Source: Paenibacillus massiliensis 2301065 = DSM 16942 (GTDB taxonomy: Bacteria > Bacillota > Bacilli > Paenibacillales > Paenibacillaceae). From it: a stretch of 64,000 nucleotides of DNA. Below the pieces are notes generated by a model. That model did not search any database. It saw nothing but the letters and a program-made list of their open reading frames with translations, and had not been told where the DNA came from. Shown here piece by piece: positions 7,069 through 17,892 of this stretch. Numbering within the stretch: the first letter of the stretch is position 1; the number at the start of each line of letters is the position of its first letter. The stretch lies in the NCBI RefSeq assembly GCF_000377505.1, contig NZ_KB898202.1, forward strand, positions 1-64,000. Direction: 5' to 3'. The translations under genes were made by a program, and so were the position numbers.

Positions 7069-8286
7069 TCACACGCGGGATTCAGACTCCATAGCGTAAT
7101 TGCGTCGTCCAACGCTTAGTGAAAAGGCGAAGCAAAGGACAAGGACGAGACACGCAAGCATATATGGATAATTAATATTGATATCGAACAAGAGACCAGC
7201 TACGATAGGGCCTGCAATGTTGCCAAGACTGGTGAAGGCCGAGTTCAGACCCGCAACATAGCCTTGCTCATCCTTCGCAAGCATGGACATCTGGGTACCA
7301 ATTGCTGGACGCAGTATGTCGATCGCCAGAAAAACGATAAAGGTTACGGCAAAGATCAACCAGAAGGTATGAACAAATAAGGTGAGCAAAATGAACACGC
7401 CAGCAAAAAGAAGGCACAACAAAATTACGCGTCTTGTACCGAAGCGATTCAGAATCCAACTGAAAGCGGTAGCCTGAATCACAGCTCCAGCTATGGAGCC
7501 GAATGTAATAATAAAAGCGATGTCCTTGGGTGAGAAGCCGAATTTATGATCCACGAACAGTCCGAATACAGTCTCAAAGTTCGCCAAGCCAAAAGACATC
7601 ACGAATACGATGACCAGACTTAAGAAGTATGGCTCGCGGTAAGAGTTCATGAGTTGTGTAAGTAGACTGCTCCGCTGCTTCATCACAGCCGGTGTATGCG
7701 CATTTGTAGCTTCTGTCTTGGCAGGCAGTGATTCGCGCAGTGTGAACCAGGTAATGAATGCAGCGACCAATCCTGCGATGGCTGCCGTATAGAAAGGGAC
7801 GCGTATGCCAAATTCTGCAATATACCCTCCAATGCCGGGTCCAATAATAAATCCTGTAGTAATGGAAGCATTAATAAAGCCCATTCCGGCCGCACGTTCT
7901 TCCTTGGTCGTAATGTCGGCCGCATAAGCCATAACTGCAGGCATAATCATGGCAGCACTTACTCCGCCCAGCATACGTGATACGAACAATAATACCGGAG
8001 AGGTCGCAATCCCGAATAACCACTCAGAGAATGCGAAGATGAGCATACCGATGACAATCATGCGCTTTCTGCCCCAAATATCCGCTTGTCGACCTGCCAA
8101 GGGCGAGAAGAGAAACTGTGTTAACGAAAAGGTAGCGACCAAGAGGCCGATAATGCTCCCGCCGATACCCAGATCATTCATGAAAGTAGGCATAATGGGG
8201 ATGATCAATCCGATTCCCGTAAAGACGAGAAACAGATTGAGCATTAGAATTAGCATGGACCCCCGATTTTTTAATAAGATAGACAT
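7069..8286 (-). CDS. MFS multidrug efflux transporter (Bmr/NorA type)
   Basis: 405 aa, 12 predicted membrane segments, proton-driven drug:H+ antiporter of the inner membrane. The DHA1 motif A loop is seen after TM2 (GRQADIWGRKRMI), and motif C is seen in TM5 (GFIIGPGIGGYIAEFG). It lies 63 bp downstream of a TetR-family gene on the same strand and has its own dyad just upstream (8318-8329). Probably efflux under TetR control; the substrates are unknown. Confidence 0.88.
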   Translation of the reverse strand: MSILLKNRGSMLILMLNLFLVFTGIGLIIPIMPTFMNDLGIGGSIIGLLVATFSLTQFLFSPLAGRQADIWGRKRMIVIGMLIFAFSEWLFGIATSPVLLFVSRMLGGVSAAMIMPAVMAYAADITTKEERAAGMGFINASITTGFIIGPGIGGYIAEFGIRVPFYTAAIAGLVAAFITWFTLRESLPAKTEATNAHTPAVMKQRSSLLTQLMNSYREPYFLSLVIVFVMSFGLANFETVFGLFVDHKFGFSPKDIAFIITFGSIAGAVIQATAFSWILNRFGTRRVILLCLLFAGVFILLTLFVHTFWLIFAVTFIVFLAIDILRPAIGTQMSMLAKDEQGYVAGLNSAFTSLGNIAGPIVAGLLFDININYPYMLACLVLVLCFAFSLSVGRRNYAMESESRV

Positions 8287-8317
8287 GTTTATCCTCCTGT
8301 TAACTTTCCAAAATACT

Positions 8318-8329
8318 GAATGTTCATTC
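8318..8329. promoter_or_regulatory. Possible TetR operator in front of the efflux gene
   Basis: GAATG-TT-CATTC inverted repeat preceded by AATACT. The AATACTGAA half matches the arm of the larger dyad at 9013-9040. It lies between the TetR and MFS genes. Confidence 0.45.
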
Positions 8330-8349
8330 TAAATTATGACCTGAAAAAG

Positions 8350-8949
8350 CTAGCCCTGCGGCTTAGCAATTCCGTAAAGAAAAATATCCATAGCGAGACG
8401 GTAGAGCGCCTGTGACTCGTCCTGATCCATACCTCGAGAGTGCTGGCTTAACCCATACAGCAGACTATCCATGATTACTGCCAGCCGGTTAAGATCGATA
8501 TTCCGGAACTCTTCGCGCTCCATTCCCTTTTGTAGTAATTCCTCGTTAAAATGAACATAATTGGCTACGAGCTGCTGGATTCGTTCGTTCGCATCGGACA
8601 TCTTCTCCGAATTGTTAAAGAATTCATCCGTGGCTTTGACAAGTGGCTGATTCAACTGCTCCTGCGATAAATACTCAGCCATAGCATATAGCTTCTCAGC
8701 TGTAGTAGCGTAAGAAGATTCCTTAGCGAGCCATTGCTGCTCCCATTCCTTATCAGATTCCTCGATCAAATGTAAAAAAAGCCCTTCTTTACTCTTGAAA
8801 TGATAATAAATGTTCCCCGGACTGCAATTTGTCTCCTTGACTATGTCTTCAATGGAAGTGGCGTTGTATCCCTTTTGTATGAATAATGCACGGGCGGCAT
8901 CAGCAATTCTCTTTTTGGTCTGCTCGCTCTGCAGTTGCTTTTTATTCAT
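8350..8949 (-). CDS. TetR/AcrR-family regulator
   Basis: 199 aa. N-terminal TetR helix-turn-helix (ALFIQKGYNATSIEDIVKETNCSPGNIYYHFKSKEGLF, residues about 18-55, read as separate motifs), with a variable ligand-binding C-terminus. First gene of a unit with the MFS transporter. An 11-bp-arm palindrome upstream of its start (9013-9040) is the likely autoregulatory operator, so drug binding would derepress both genes. Confidence 0.92.
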   Translation of the reverse strand: MNKKQLQSEQTKKRIADAARALFIQKGYNATSIEDIVKETNCSPGNIYYHFKSKEGLFLHLIEESDKEWEQQWLAKESSYATTAEKLYAMAEYLSQEQLNQPLVKATDEFFNNSEKMSDANERIQQLVANYVHFNEELLQKGMEREEFRNIDLNRLAVIMDSLLYGLSQHSRGMDQDESQALYRLAMDIFLYGIAKPQG

Positions 8950-9012
8950 TAAGCCTCACCTCTAATCATGAATTACTATTTTCTCCGAGAACGGATGTCT
9001 TATGTCGAGAAA

Positions 9013-9040
9013 ATAATACTGAACGCTGATTCAGTATTAT
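9013..9040. promoter_or_regulatory. TetR operator palindrome
   Basis: ATAATACTGAA (9013-9023), 6-nt spacer, TTCAGTATTAT (9030-9040): a perfect 11-bp inverted repeat 64 bp upstream of the TetR start. Size and symmetry fit a TetR operator. Confidence 0.75.
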
Positions 9041-9107
9041 AGTCCCTCATAGCGATATTGGCAAACCTTATATTCCATTCGATGCAGCTCATTAGGATAA
9101 AAAACGA

Positions 9108-9137
9108 TTGACTTTTCTGCTGATATAGTGCTAATAT
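9108..9137 (+). promoter_or_regulatory. Sigma-A promoter of tRNA-Pro
   Basis: TTGACT (9108-9113), 18-bp spacer, TAATAT (9132-9137), giving a ~35-nt leader before the tRNA. A second set (GTGACT 9145-9150, TATAAT 9167-9172) would start almost at the tRNA 5' end and is less likely. Confidence 0.6.
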
Positions 9138-9179
9138 ATGAGAAGTGACTTGAAAGTTATTGAGTCTATAATGTCATAA

Positions 9180-9253
9180 CGGGATGTAGCTCAGCTTGGT
9201 AGAGCACCTGGTTTGGGACCAGGGGGTCGCATGTTCAAATCGTGTCATCCCGA
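9180..9253 (+). tRNA. tRNA-Pro (TGG)
   Basis: Acceptor CGGGATG pairs with CATCCCG, discriminator A, anticodon TGG in a CCTGG/CCAGG stem. CCA is not encoded. Stands alone with its own promoter and terminator and carries no tail element. Confidence 0.95.
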
Positions 9254-9267
9254 TCATTTTTTCGAAG

Positions 9268-9293
9268 AGAATCGCTTAGGCGATTCTTTTTTT
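9268..9293 (+). terminator. Terminator of tRNA-Pro
   Basis: AGAATCG (9268-9274) pairs with CGATTCT (9281-9287), followed by T7. Confidence 0.88.
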
Positions 9294-9371
9294 GTTGTTA
9301 TTCTCTTAGATCTGTATAAATGAAAGTCCCCTGGGTACAATAACGCAAAAAGCGGATAGAAGGGGATATCA

Positions 9372-10073
9372 TTGAATCGAACAAGATTACGGAGAAAAAT
9401 ACGGCAGCAGCTTAGATTCTGGAAAAAAGCCGTCTGGGTATTTATCGCAGTAGGGGCCGCTGCCTGGTGCTTGGCAGGTACAATGATGCCGCAGTATATG
9501 GAGCAATTGTTGACACGCCAGAACACCTCCTCGGCTGTCATGGCAGTAGCTAGTATGGATGAAGGACAGGATACACAAGAGCTGCTTGGACTGGAGCAAA
9601 AAAAGCTCATTGATCATATTCGTGATTCAGGTCTTGAACGTGAAGTACACATGATAACAACATTTATTTGTGGGACAGAGACCACCAGAATGGGACAATT
9701 GAAGGCTGGCTCCATAGCTGAGCTGCTAGAGCAGCATCCGGACTGGCACGGCCGCTTGAATACCAAAGGCGAGCTCTGGGTTGAGAGACAGGTAGAAGAC
9801 TTGTCCCCCTTGTGCAAGAAGCAGGCATACATGGGCATGAATAAGGAAGGGCAGTTAACGCTTTTCGAGGGACCTCCCAAGAAGGACAAGGTGATTCGGA
9901 CATTTTTTCAACTGGATATCGGCACCATGGAGACGAATTTGCCCGAAGGAGTATACCAGCAGCTTATGGATGGAATTCGGGTTCAAGACTTGCAGGAGTA
10001 TTATAGTGTGTTATCAACCTTCAGCGATTTTGCAATCGAGCATACCAGGAAGGTTATGGGCCAGGAATTCTAA
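9372..10073 (+). CDS. bofC: BofC-like intercompartmental sporulation signalling protein
   Basis: 233 aa. TTG start with AGAAGGGG about 7 nt upstream. Positively charged N-terminus, one membrane/signal segment at about residues 17-36, then an extracytoplasmic domain. In Bacillus BofC is secreted into the forespore intermembrane space, where it restrains SpoIVB and so times sigma-K activation. The position immediately before ruvC-ruvA-ruvB matches the Bacillus bofC-ruvAB order and is the main support for the name; sequence similarity by eye is modest. A terminator at 10079-10109 separates it from ruvC. Confidence 0.7.
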   Translation: MNRTRLRRKIRQQLRFWKKAVWVFIAVGAAAWCLAGTMMPQYMEQLLTRQNTSSAVMAVASMDEGQDTQELLGLEQKKLIDHIRDSGLEREVHMITTFICGTETTRMGQLKAGSIAELLEQHPDWHGRLNTKGELWVERQVEDLSPLCKKQAYMGMNKEGQLTLFEGPPKKDKVIRTFFQLDIGTMETNLPEGVYQQLMDGIRVQDLQEYYSVLSTFSDFAIEHTRKVMGQEF

Positions 10074-10078
10074 ATTCA

Positions 10079-10109
10079 GGATCAGCCATCATAGAGGCTG
10101 GTCCTTTTT
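10079..10109 (+). terminator. Terminator after bofC-like gene
   Basis: GGATCAGCC (10079-10087) pairs with GGCTGGTCC (10096-10104, one G:U), followed by T5. Confidence 0.8.
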
Positions 10110-10118
10110 CGTATTACA

Positions 10119-10146
10119 AGGTCAACCAGAAATTTCTGGTTGGCCT
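10119..10146. repeat. 28-bp near-perfect palindrome
   Basis: AGGTCAACCAGAAA is followed directly by TTTCTGGTTGGCCT, giving 13 of 14 pairs with a single mismatch and no loop. It lies in the bofC-ruvC gap. It has no adjacent T run, so it is a protein-binding site or cruciform rather than a terminator. Confidence 0.6.
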
Positions 10147-10227
10147 ATTGTTTTGGTAGTTTTTGTTGTACCAATAGCAAGGGATTTAAGCCTCTAAACT
10201 TTTTCTCTCCACCCTCTAATCTTTTGT

Positions 10228-10257
10228 TATAATGAAATGAAACGATACATATGTTCG
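10228..10257 (+). promoter_or_regulatory. ruvCAB promoter -10 with LexA-like box
   Basis: TATAAT (10228-10233) is followed at +5 or so by GATACATATGTTCG (10244-10257). This matches 11 of 14 positions of the Bacillus LexA box CGAACATATGTTCG, with an intact right half. The -35 is poor. SOS control of ruv genes is known in Bacillales; binding here is inferred. Confidence 0.45.
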
Positions 10258-10284
10258 CTCTGGACGACAAGGGAGAGATGGTTT

Positions 10285-10788
10285 TTGCGTATTTTAGGGA
10301 TCGACCCCGGTATAGCCATTGTCGGGTTCGGGTTGGTCGACAAGGTCGGGAGCAAGATTACGCCGGTGCAGTATGGCTCGATTCAGACAGAGGCACATAC
10401 CCCCGATGAGGAGCGTCTGCTTCATGTGTATGAAGGTATGCTTCAGCTTATAGATCAGTACAAACCGGAAGCGGTAGCTTTCGAGAAACTGTTCTTCAAC
10501 CGCAATGTAACGACAGCGATGTCGGTCAGTCAGGCTCGTGGGGTATTGATTCTCGCTGCGGCGCAGCGAGGGCTGCCGATTGCTGAATATACTCCAATGC
10601 AGGTCAAGCAGGCCATCGTCGGTTACGGTAAGGCAGAGAAGAAGCAGGTTCAGGAGATGGTGCGGATGTACCTGCGCCTGCAGGCTGTTCCCAAGCCGGA
10701 TGATGTGGCGGATGCGCTCGCTGTAGCGATCTGCCATGCGCATTCTTATACACTTAATTCCAAGTTAAATGAGGTATTGCGAAAATGA
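10285..10788 (+). CDS. ruvC: RuvC Holliday junction resolvase
   Basis: 167 aa. TTG start chosen because it gives the canonical N-terminus RILGIDPG and has GGGAGAG 8 nt ahead; the in-frame ATG at 10237 would add 16 unrelated residues. The acidic active site is visible: Asp in GIDPG, Glu in AFEKLFF, and two Asp in PKPDDVADALAVAICHA. It nicks four-way junctions symmetrically with RuvAB. The stop overlaps the ruvA start by 4 bp (ATGA). B. subtilis lacks ruvC and uses RecU, so its presence points to the Paenibacillus/Clostridium side. Confidence 0.95.
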   Translation: MRILGIDPGIAIVGFGLVDKVGSKITPVQYGSIQTEAHTPDEERLLHVYEGMLQLIDQYKPEAVAFEKLFFNRNVTTAMSVSQARGVLILAAAQRGLPIAEYTPMQVKQAIVGYGKAEKKQVQEMVRMYLRLQAVPKPDDVADALAVAICHAHSYTLNSKLNEVLRK

Positions 10789-11399
10789 TTGATTTTCTAC
10801 GAGGTCCTGTAGTTCATCTGGAAGGTGAATATGTAGTGCTGGATGTACAAGGCGTGGGCTACCGGGTGTTTTGCCCCAACCCTTATGCCTTTGCCAAGAT
10901 GGATGGAGCGGTGACCGTATATATTCATCATCACGTCAGAGAGGATGCGATCCTGTTATTCGGCTTCCCGACACGGGAGGAGCAGCAGTTGTTCCGCAAG
11001 CTGATCGACGTCTCAGGTATCGGTCCGAAGGTAGCCTTGGGCATACTGGGCGGTGGTACTCCTGCGCATGTGGTTAACGCGATCTATCAGGAGAATATTA
11101 CATTCCTGACGAAGCTGCCGGGGATCGGGAAGAAGACAGCGCAGCGGATGATTCTGGATCTGAAGGACAAGCTGGATGGTATTGGTGCGGCAGCGATGGC
11201 AACAGGATTATTCGCACCACCGGAGCTTGTGGAGACAGACAGCAGCGCTTGGGCGGAAGCAAGGGAAGCATTGAAGGGATTGGGCTATACGGATGCAGAG
11301 CTTGATCAGGCATGGAGCCGTATGAAGCAGGAGACTACAGCAGATGAGACTGCGGACGTGCTTGTCAAACGAGCGCTTAAGCTCCTGTATGCTGGCTAG
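10785..11399 (+). CDS. ruvA: RuvA Holliday junction DNA-binding subunit
   Basis: 204 aa, full length. N-terminal OB domain (VDFL-type start, then GVGYRVFCP). Helix-hairpin-helix motifs follow at about residues 70-125 (VSGIGPKVALGIL, LPGIGKKTAQRMI). The C-terminal UBA-like domain III contacts RuvB. Tetramers hold the four-way junction for RuvB-driven branch migration. Overlaps ruvC by 4 bp. Confidence 0.97.
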   Translation: MIDFLRGPVVHLEGEYVVLDVQGVGYRVFCPNPYAFAKMDGAVTVYIHHHVREDAILLFGFPTREEQQLFRKLIDVSGIGPKVALGILGGGTPAHVVNAIYQENITFLTKLPGIGKKTAQRMILDLKDKLDGIGAAAMATGLFAPPELVETDSSAWAEAREALKGLGYTDAELDQAWSRMKQETTADETADVLVKRALKLLYAG

Positions 11400-11485
11400 A
11401 ACAGAGCCTGTTAACAGGCATTTCGTTATAGGATAAAGCCACCTGCTGTATAGGTGCAATGGGATACAGATAGGAGCGATTAGTA

Positions 11486-12493
11486 ATGGAAGACCGCTTA
11501 ATATCAGCGAATCTTATGATGGAGGATCAGACCGTAGAGCTAAGTCTGCGTCCCCGGTTCCTGAATGAATATATTGGTCAGAACCAGGTCAAGGAAAATC
11601 TTAAAATTTATATAGAAGCTGCAAAAATGCGGTCCGAGGCGCTTGATCATGTCTTGCTGTATGGGCCTCCCGGGCTCGGTAAGACGACGCTTGCCAACAT
11701 CATTGCGAATGAGTTGGGTGTGAATCTACGTACTACCTCAGGTCCAGCGATTGAACGTCCAGGCGATCTGGCTGCATTGCTGACCAACCTGCAGGAAGGC
11801 GACGTGCTGTTCATTGATGAAATTCACCGTTTGCATCGGACGGTCGAGGAAGTCATGTACCCCGCAATGGAGGACTTTGCGCTGGATATTATGATCGGGA
11901 AAGGTCCCAGTGCGAGATCCGTAAGACTGGACCTTCCACCGTTCACACTGATAGGAGCAACGACGCGTGCAGGATTATTGTCGGCGCCCTTGCGGGACCG
12001 CTTCGGGGTCATTAGCCGCCTTGAATTCTACACGAAGGATGAATTGGCCTATATCGTATCCCGAGGCGCGGATATTCTTGGCATAGAGATTATTGGAAAT
12101 GCTGCCGAAGAGATTGCACTCCGCTCACGTGGAACTCCGCGGATTGCGAATCGACTGCTGAAGCGGGTAAGAGACTTTGCCCAGGTACAAGGAGATGGCA
12201 TCATACATGCTGACCTGGCTGAGGATGCCCTGCAGCGCTTACGCATTGATCCGCTTGGTTTGGATGATATTGATCACAAGATGCTGAAAGCCATGATCCA
12301 TCAATTCCGAGGAGGGCCGGTTGGCCTGGATACGATAGCAGCTACCATCGGAGAAGAGAGTCAGACCATAGAGGATGTATATGAGCCTTATCTGTTGCAG
12401 GTAGGATTGCTGCAGCGCACTCCACGCGGCAGAGTAGCTACACCGTCGGCTTATGCTCATCTGGGTATTCCGATGCCTGATGTGAACGGCTAG
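11486..12493 (+). CDS. ruvB: RuvB branch-migration AAA+ helicase
   Basis: 335 aa. Walker [10 protein letters not shown] (about residues 60-68), Walker [10 protein letters not shown], sensor ATTRAG, arginine finger region RDRFG, and a C-terminal winged helix with TPRGR. Hexameric motor for branch migration at RuvA-bound junctions. It has its own Shine-Dalgarno (TAGGAGCG) and is separated from ruvA by 86 bp, so it is probably in the same operon. Confidence 0.98.
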   Translation: MEDRLISANLMMEDQTVELSLRPRFLNEYIGQNQVKENLKIYIEAAKMRSEALDHVLLYGPPGLGKTTLANIIANELGVNLRTTSGPAIERPGDLAALLTNLQEGDVLFIDEIHRLHRTVEEVMYPAMEDFALDIMIGKGPSARSVRLDLPPFTLIGATTRAGLLSAPLRDRFGVISRLEFYTKDELAYIVSRGADILGIEIIGNAAEEIALRSRGTPRIANRLLKRVRDFAQVQGDGIIHADLAEDALQRLRIDPLGLDDIDHKMLKAMIHQFRGGPVGLDTIAATIGEESQTIEDVYEPYLLQVGLLQRTPRGRVATPSAYAHLGIPMPDVNG

Positions 12494-12610
12494 CTGATTT
12501 TTAGCTATAGGCAGTGATCGACAGGGCTCGCCGCTTGTAGCGGATCAACACTCATAATTGATCTGGGTCAAGATACTGACGATAAGCGATAAGTGTTAAG
12601 GAGGAGTAAC

Positions 12611-14695
12611 GTGTACAGAGGTATTTACAAGAAGATTGCGTGTGCCGCAATGGGACTGACTGTAATGATGACAAGTGGCATTGTGCAGTCCCCGTCATTT
12701 GCTGCAGAGGCAGACCAGACTATTCGCGTAGCGATGTATGCGGACTTGGGAAGTACTTATAAATCAACGATACCTGCCGTTACCCTGAAATCAGGTGATA
12801 GCTGGACTATCGGCCAGGATACAGGTGACAGTCATCGGCCGTGGCTATTCCTTTCTCCCGGTCAGACGATAAAATTCAGTGTGGATGGCTACAGGGTCAA
12901 GGTGCTGGAGACCACAAATTTCGCTACGGCCTCAGCAGCAGCAAAGGCTCTGCAAGCAACGAGCGATAAGCCTTTCATTATTCAGGGTTCGAAGAATGGA
13001 CGGGTAGTGTATCAGGTATATACAGGTATGTATGCCAGTGAACAGGCTGCTTCCTCAGCTGCTGCGAGAACTGCCACTACAGCTGCTGCCCAACTGGGTG
13101 AACAAATGCCTGTAGTGGCGGGTAATAAATATTTGTCCGCAGGCAGCTTCGTCAGCGAGCAGGAGGCGAATCTGACTCGTGCTACTATTAACGCAGCCGG
13201 ATATGATGCGTTCACTGTATTGCAGTCCGGGGATCGTTATTCGGTCTGGATTGGAGAGGCCGCGAATGAGTCCCAATTGTCAGGAGTTCGAGCGGAGGTT
13301 AGAGATGTTGTACCTGGTCTGACTTGGAGTCCTGCCAATATGAGTGAGCCTGCTATCCTAATCAGACAGGATGCAGGTCTTGGAGCAAGCGCGCAGACCG
13401 TTCGTCATTACATGCTCAGTGGACCAGATTCCGCCAAGCTGACTGTACAGACCAGCGGCGAGAGCATTCAGGTAGTAGAGCGCTCAGCTAGAAGCTATCG
13501 TGGTGATTTCGAGATCAGCAAGCAATCCGGTCAGCTCGCTCTAGTCAATGTACTGGCCGTAGAACAATATCTGTATTCTGTGGTAGGGGCAGAGGTACCA
13601 GCCTCATGGCCAGCCGAGTCCCTGAAAGCCCAGGCTGTTGCGGCGAGAAGCTATGCACTATTTCAGAACAACAAGTTCAAGATCGCAGACGTAGTCGACA
13701 CCACGCTAAGTCAAGCCTATAACGGTGTCGCCTCGGAAAGCTCCAGTGTGAACCGTGCTGTGGATGCTACAACAGGTGAGGTGCTGAAGAGCGGCGACAA
13801 GATCATTGAAGCAGTGTTTTCCTCCAACGCAGGAGGCATGACGGCTGATCCATCTGAAGTATGGAACGGCGGCGGGACGTTGTTTGCCAGCGTGGAGAGC
13901 CCAGGAGATGCCTCCGCCAATAGCGATGGCTTCATGTGGTATCACGTGCTGCTAGACAATGGGAAGACAGGGTACGTTCGCGAGGATAACGCCAGGATGC
14001 TTGAGGGTGTCACAACCGCTGGATTGCCCCAAATGACAGTGACTGCTGAAAAAACCAATGTGCGCCCGATTCCACAGATTCAGTCTGGAGTGGCAGCTGT
14101 GGCACAGATGGTTCCGGGAGAGGCGGCAGTAGTGCTGGACAAGGTGCCAGGCTCAGGTGCGTATTCCTGGGTCAGAGGCCCATATACCTCAGCAGAGGTT
14201 CTTAAATTCCTGAATGGGAAGGTGTCCGGGTCGCTACCTTCAGCGATTCAGTTCCTGGATGTGACCAAGCGTGGTCCTTCGGGGCGCGTGCTGGAAGTAC
14301 AGGCGAACGGTCAGACCTTGTCCGTCAAGTATCCAGATCAATTCCGCTCTGCATTCGGCGGCTTACCAAGCACGAAATTTGATATTAGCGGAACCGGAAG
14401 CTATACTGTATTAGGCGCTGGAGGCGTAAAGGGAAATATTAGCGGCGCTGATGGGGCATCGATCATGTCTGCAAGCGGCAGTTCACGTGCTGCAGGCTCC
14501 AATCTGGTCATCATGAATGGAGAACGACAGGCGCGAGTCGTTGATCGAAATGAAGGCTTCCTGTTCACTGGACAAGGCAACGGCCATGGGCTGGGTCTGT
14601 CACAGTGGGGAGCTAAAGGAATGGCAGATGAAGGGTATGATTACCGGGATATTCTGCAACACTATTACCAGAATGTATCTATAGTTAAGGAATGA
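12611..14695 (+). CDS. SpoIID/LytB-domain exported protein
   Basis: 694 aa. GTG start at 12611, behind AAGGAGGAG (12599-12607). Signal peptide over about residues 1-32, ending near SFAAEA. Residues about 110-230 hold SPOR-like peptidoglycan-binding repeats (YQVYTGMYASEQAASSAA, then AGSFVSEQEANLTRA). The SpoIID/LytB core follows at about 300-420 (VEQYLYSVVGAEVPASWP, then QAVAARSYAL) and ends with GQGNGHGLGLSQWGAKGMA. SpoIID-type proteins are lytic transglycosylases or amidase enhancers acting on peptidoglycan, for example in engulfment. It is much longer than SpoIID itself, so a paralogue is more likely. It lies 9 bp before queA. Confidence 0.85.
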   Translation: MYRGIYKKIACAAMGLTVMMTSGIVQSPSFAAEADQTIRVAMYADLGSTYKSTIPAVTLKSGDSWTIGQDTGDSHRPWLFLSPGQTIKFSVDGYRVKVLETTNFATASAAAKALQATSDKPFIIQGSKNGRVVYQVYTGMYASEQAASSAAARTATTAAAQLGEQMPVVAGNKYLSAGSFVSEQEANLTRATINAAGYDAFTVLQSGDRYSVWIGEAANESQLSGVRAEVRDVVPGLTWSPANMSEPAILIRQDAGLGASAQTVRHYMLSGPDSAKLTVQTSGESIQVVERSARSYRGDFEISKQSGQLALVNVLAVEQYLYSVVGAEVPASWPAESLKAQAVAARSYALFQNNKFKIADVVDTTLSQAYNGVASESSSVNRAVDATTGEVLKSGDKIIEAVFSSNAGGMTADPSEVWNGGGTLFASVESPGDASANSDGFMWYHVLLDNGKTGYVREDNARMLEGVTTAGLPQMTVTAEKTNVRPIPQIQSGVAAVAQMVPGEAAVVLDKVPGSGAYSWVRGPYTSAEVLKFLNGKVSGSLPSAIQFLDVTKRGPSGRVLEVQANGQTLSVKYPDQFRSAFGGLPSTKFDISGTGSYTVLGAGGVKGNISGADGASIMSASGSSRAAGSNLVIMNGERQARVVDRNEGFLFTGQGNGHGLGLSQWGAKGMADEGYDYRDILQHYYQNVSIVKE

Positions 14696-14704
14696 CGACT
14701 ACAC

Positions 14705-16890
<2,186 letters not shown>

Positions 16891-16953
16891 ATGACAAGAA
16901 GTGAATGCAATCTTTAAGTTGTAATATAGTTCATGAAAGGGGGGAAACTATAC

Positions 16954-17280
16954 ATGATGCAATTTGCTACGGCCACAGCCGGTCAAGGGCAAGGCGGGCT
17001 TTTGGGTCTTATTTTGCCATTCGTCCTGATGTTTGCTATTTTCTACTTCCTGTTGATTCGCCCACAGCAGAAGAAACAGAAGCAGCGTACTTCAATGCTG
17101 AATGCCTTGGATAAAGGTGATAAGGTGGTTACGATTGGAGGCCTGCACGGTACCATTGTAGACATCACCGATGATATTGTCATTCTGCGTGTAAACGATG
17201 TCACCAAGCTGACATTCGATCGTAGTGCGATCAGCGGTAAGGTTACAACTGGGGAGAAGGCTGCTGAGGTATCCAAATAA
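16954..17280 (+). CDS. yajC: YajC preprotein translocase subunit
   Basis: 108 aa from ATG 16954, which follows AAAGGGGGG by 9 nt. One N-terminal membrane segment (about residues 16-38) ends in the family signature FLLIRPQQKKQKQR; a soluble beta domain follows (GDKVVTIGGLHGTIVDI). It associates with SecDF at the Sec translocon. The position after tgt is the standard tgt-yajC order. Confidence 0.95.
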   Translation: MMQFATATAGQGQGGLLGLILPFVLMFAIFYFLLIRPQQKKQKQRTSMLNALDKGDKVVTIGGLHGTIVDITDDIVILRVNDVTKLTFDRSAISGKVTTGEKAAEVSK

Positions 17281-17305
17281 TACTTAGCATCCATAGATAT
17301 ACATA

Positions 17306-17340
17306 AACAGCGATGACCTGTCTTCAGGAGCATCGCTGTT
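17306..17340 (+). terminator. Terminator after yajC
   Basis: AACAGCGATG pairs with CATCGCTGTT around a 15-nt loop, then TGCGTTTTC. It can also serve the convergent yrzE-like gene at 17366. Confidence 0.7.
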
Positions 17341-17365
17341 TGCGTTTTCGCTATAGTGATATTAC

Positions 17366-17764
17366 TCAGGATTGAGAATGGCTCATGTTCACACCAATCA
17401 TGCCTCCAACCGCCCCAATGCAGAAGGCAACAGCCATATGCAGCATGTCCTGCAAGCCCACAGCGGCATCCAGTGCCAAAAAGCCCACTAGCAGTACAAT
17501 GACCCCATACAGCAGCGCTGTTAATCCACCCTGGTACCATCCCTTCTGACCAGATCGCTTACCTGACATGAATCCACCGGCAAATAAGGATATCCCATGC
17601 ACGAGATAAGTGTATAATGACAAATCCTGCTCCTTCAAATGAGTCAGCCATAGTAGGGTCGATAAGATCAGAGAACCAATCAGCATCCAAATGAAGGCAT
17701 GAAGAACACCTGTAAGTAGGGGGTGAGACATGCGTGCTGATGACCAGCGGCGGATGGTTTCCAT
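17366..17764 (-). CDS. TIGR04086-family (YrzE-like) membrane protein
   Basis: 132 aa with four predicted membrane helices, a GGFMSGKRSGQKGW motif between TM2 and TM3, and GGLTALLYG. YrzE-type proteins occupy this place between yajC and yrbG/spoVB in Bacillales; their function is unknown. Encoded convergently to yajC and divergently from yrbG. Confidence 0.75.
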   Translation of the reverse strand: METIRRWSSARMSHPLLTGVLHAFIWMLIGSLILSTLLWLTHLKEQDLSLYTYLVHGISLFAGGFMSGKRSGQKGWYQGGLTALLYGVIVLLVGFLALDAAVGLQDMLHMAVAFCIGAVGGMIGVNMSHSQS

Positions 17765-17892
17765 AACAATTCCTCCTATTTCATGTTTTCCATTAATTAA
17801 GCTTCTGTCCTCCGAATGACCTACTATAGGCAGGGTGAGAATAGCATTACGCCTGTCAAATTCATGTGAATACAGGAATGAGGAGGGTCATG

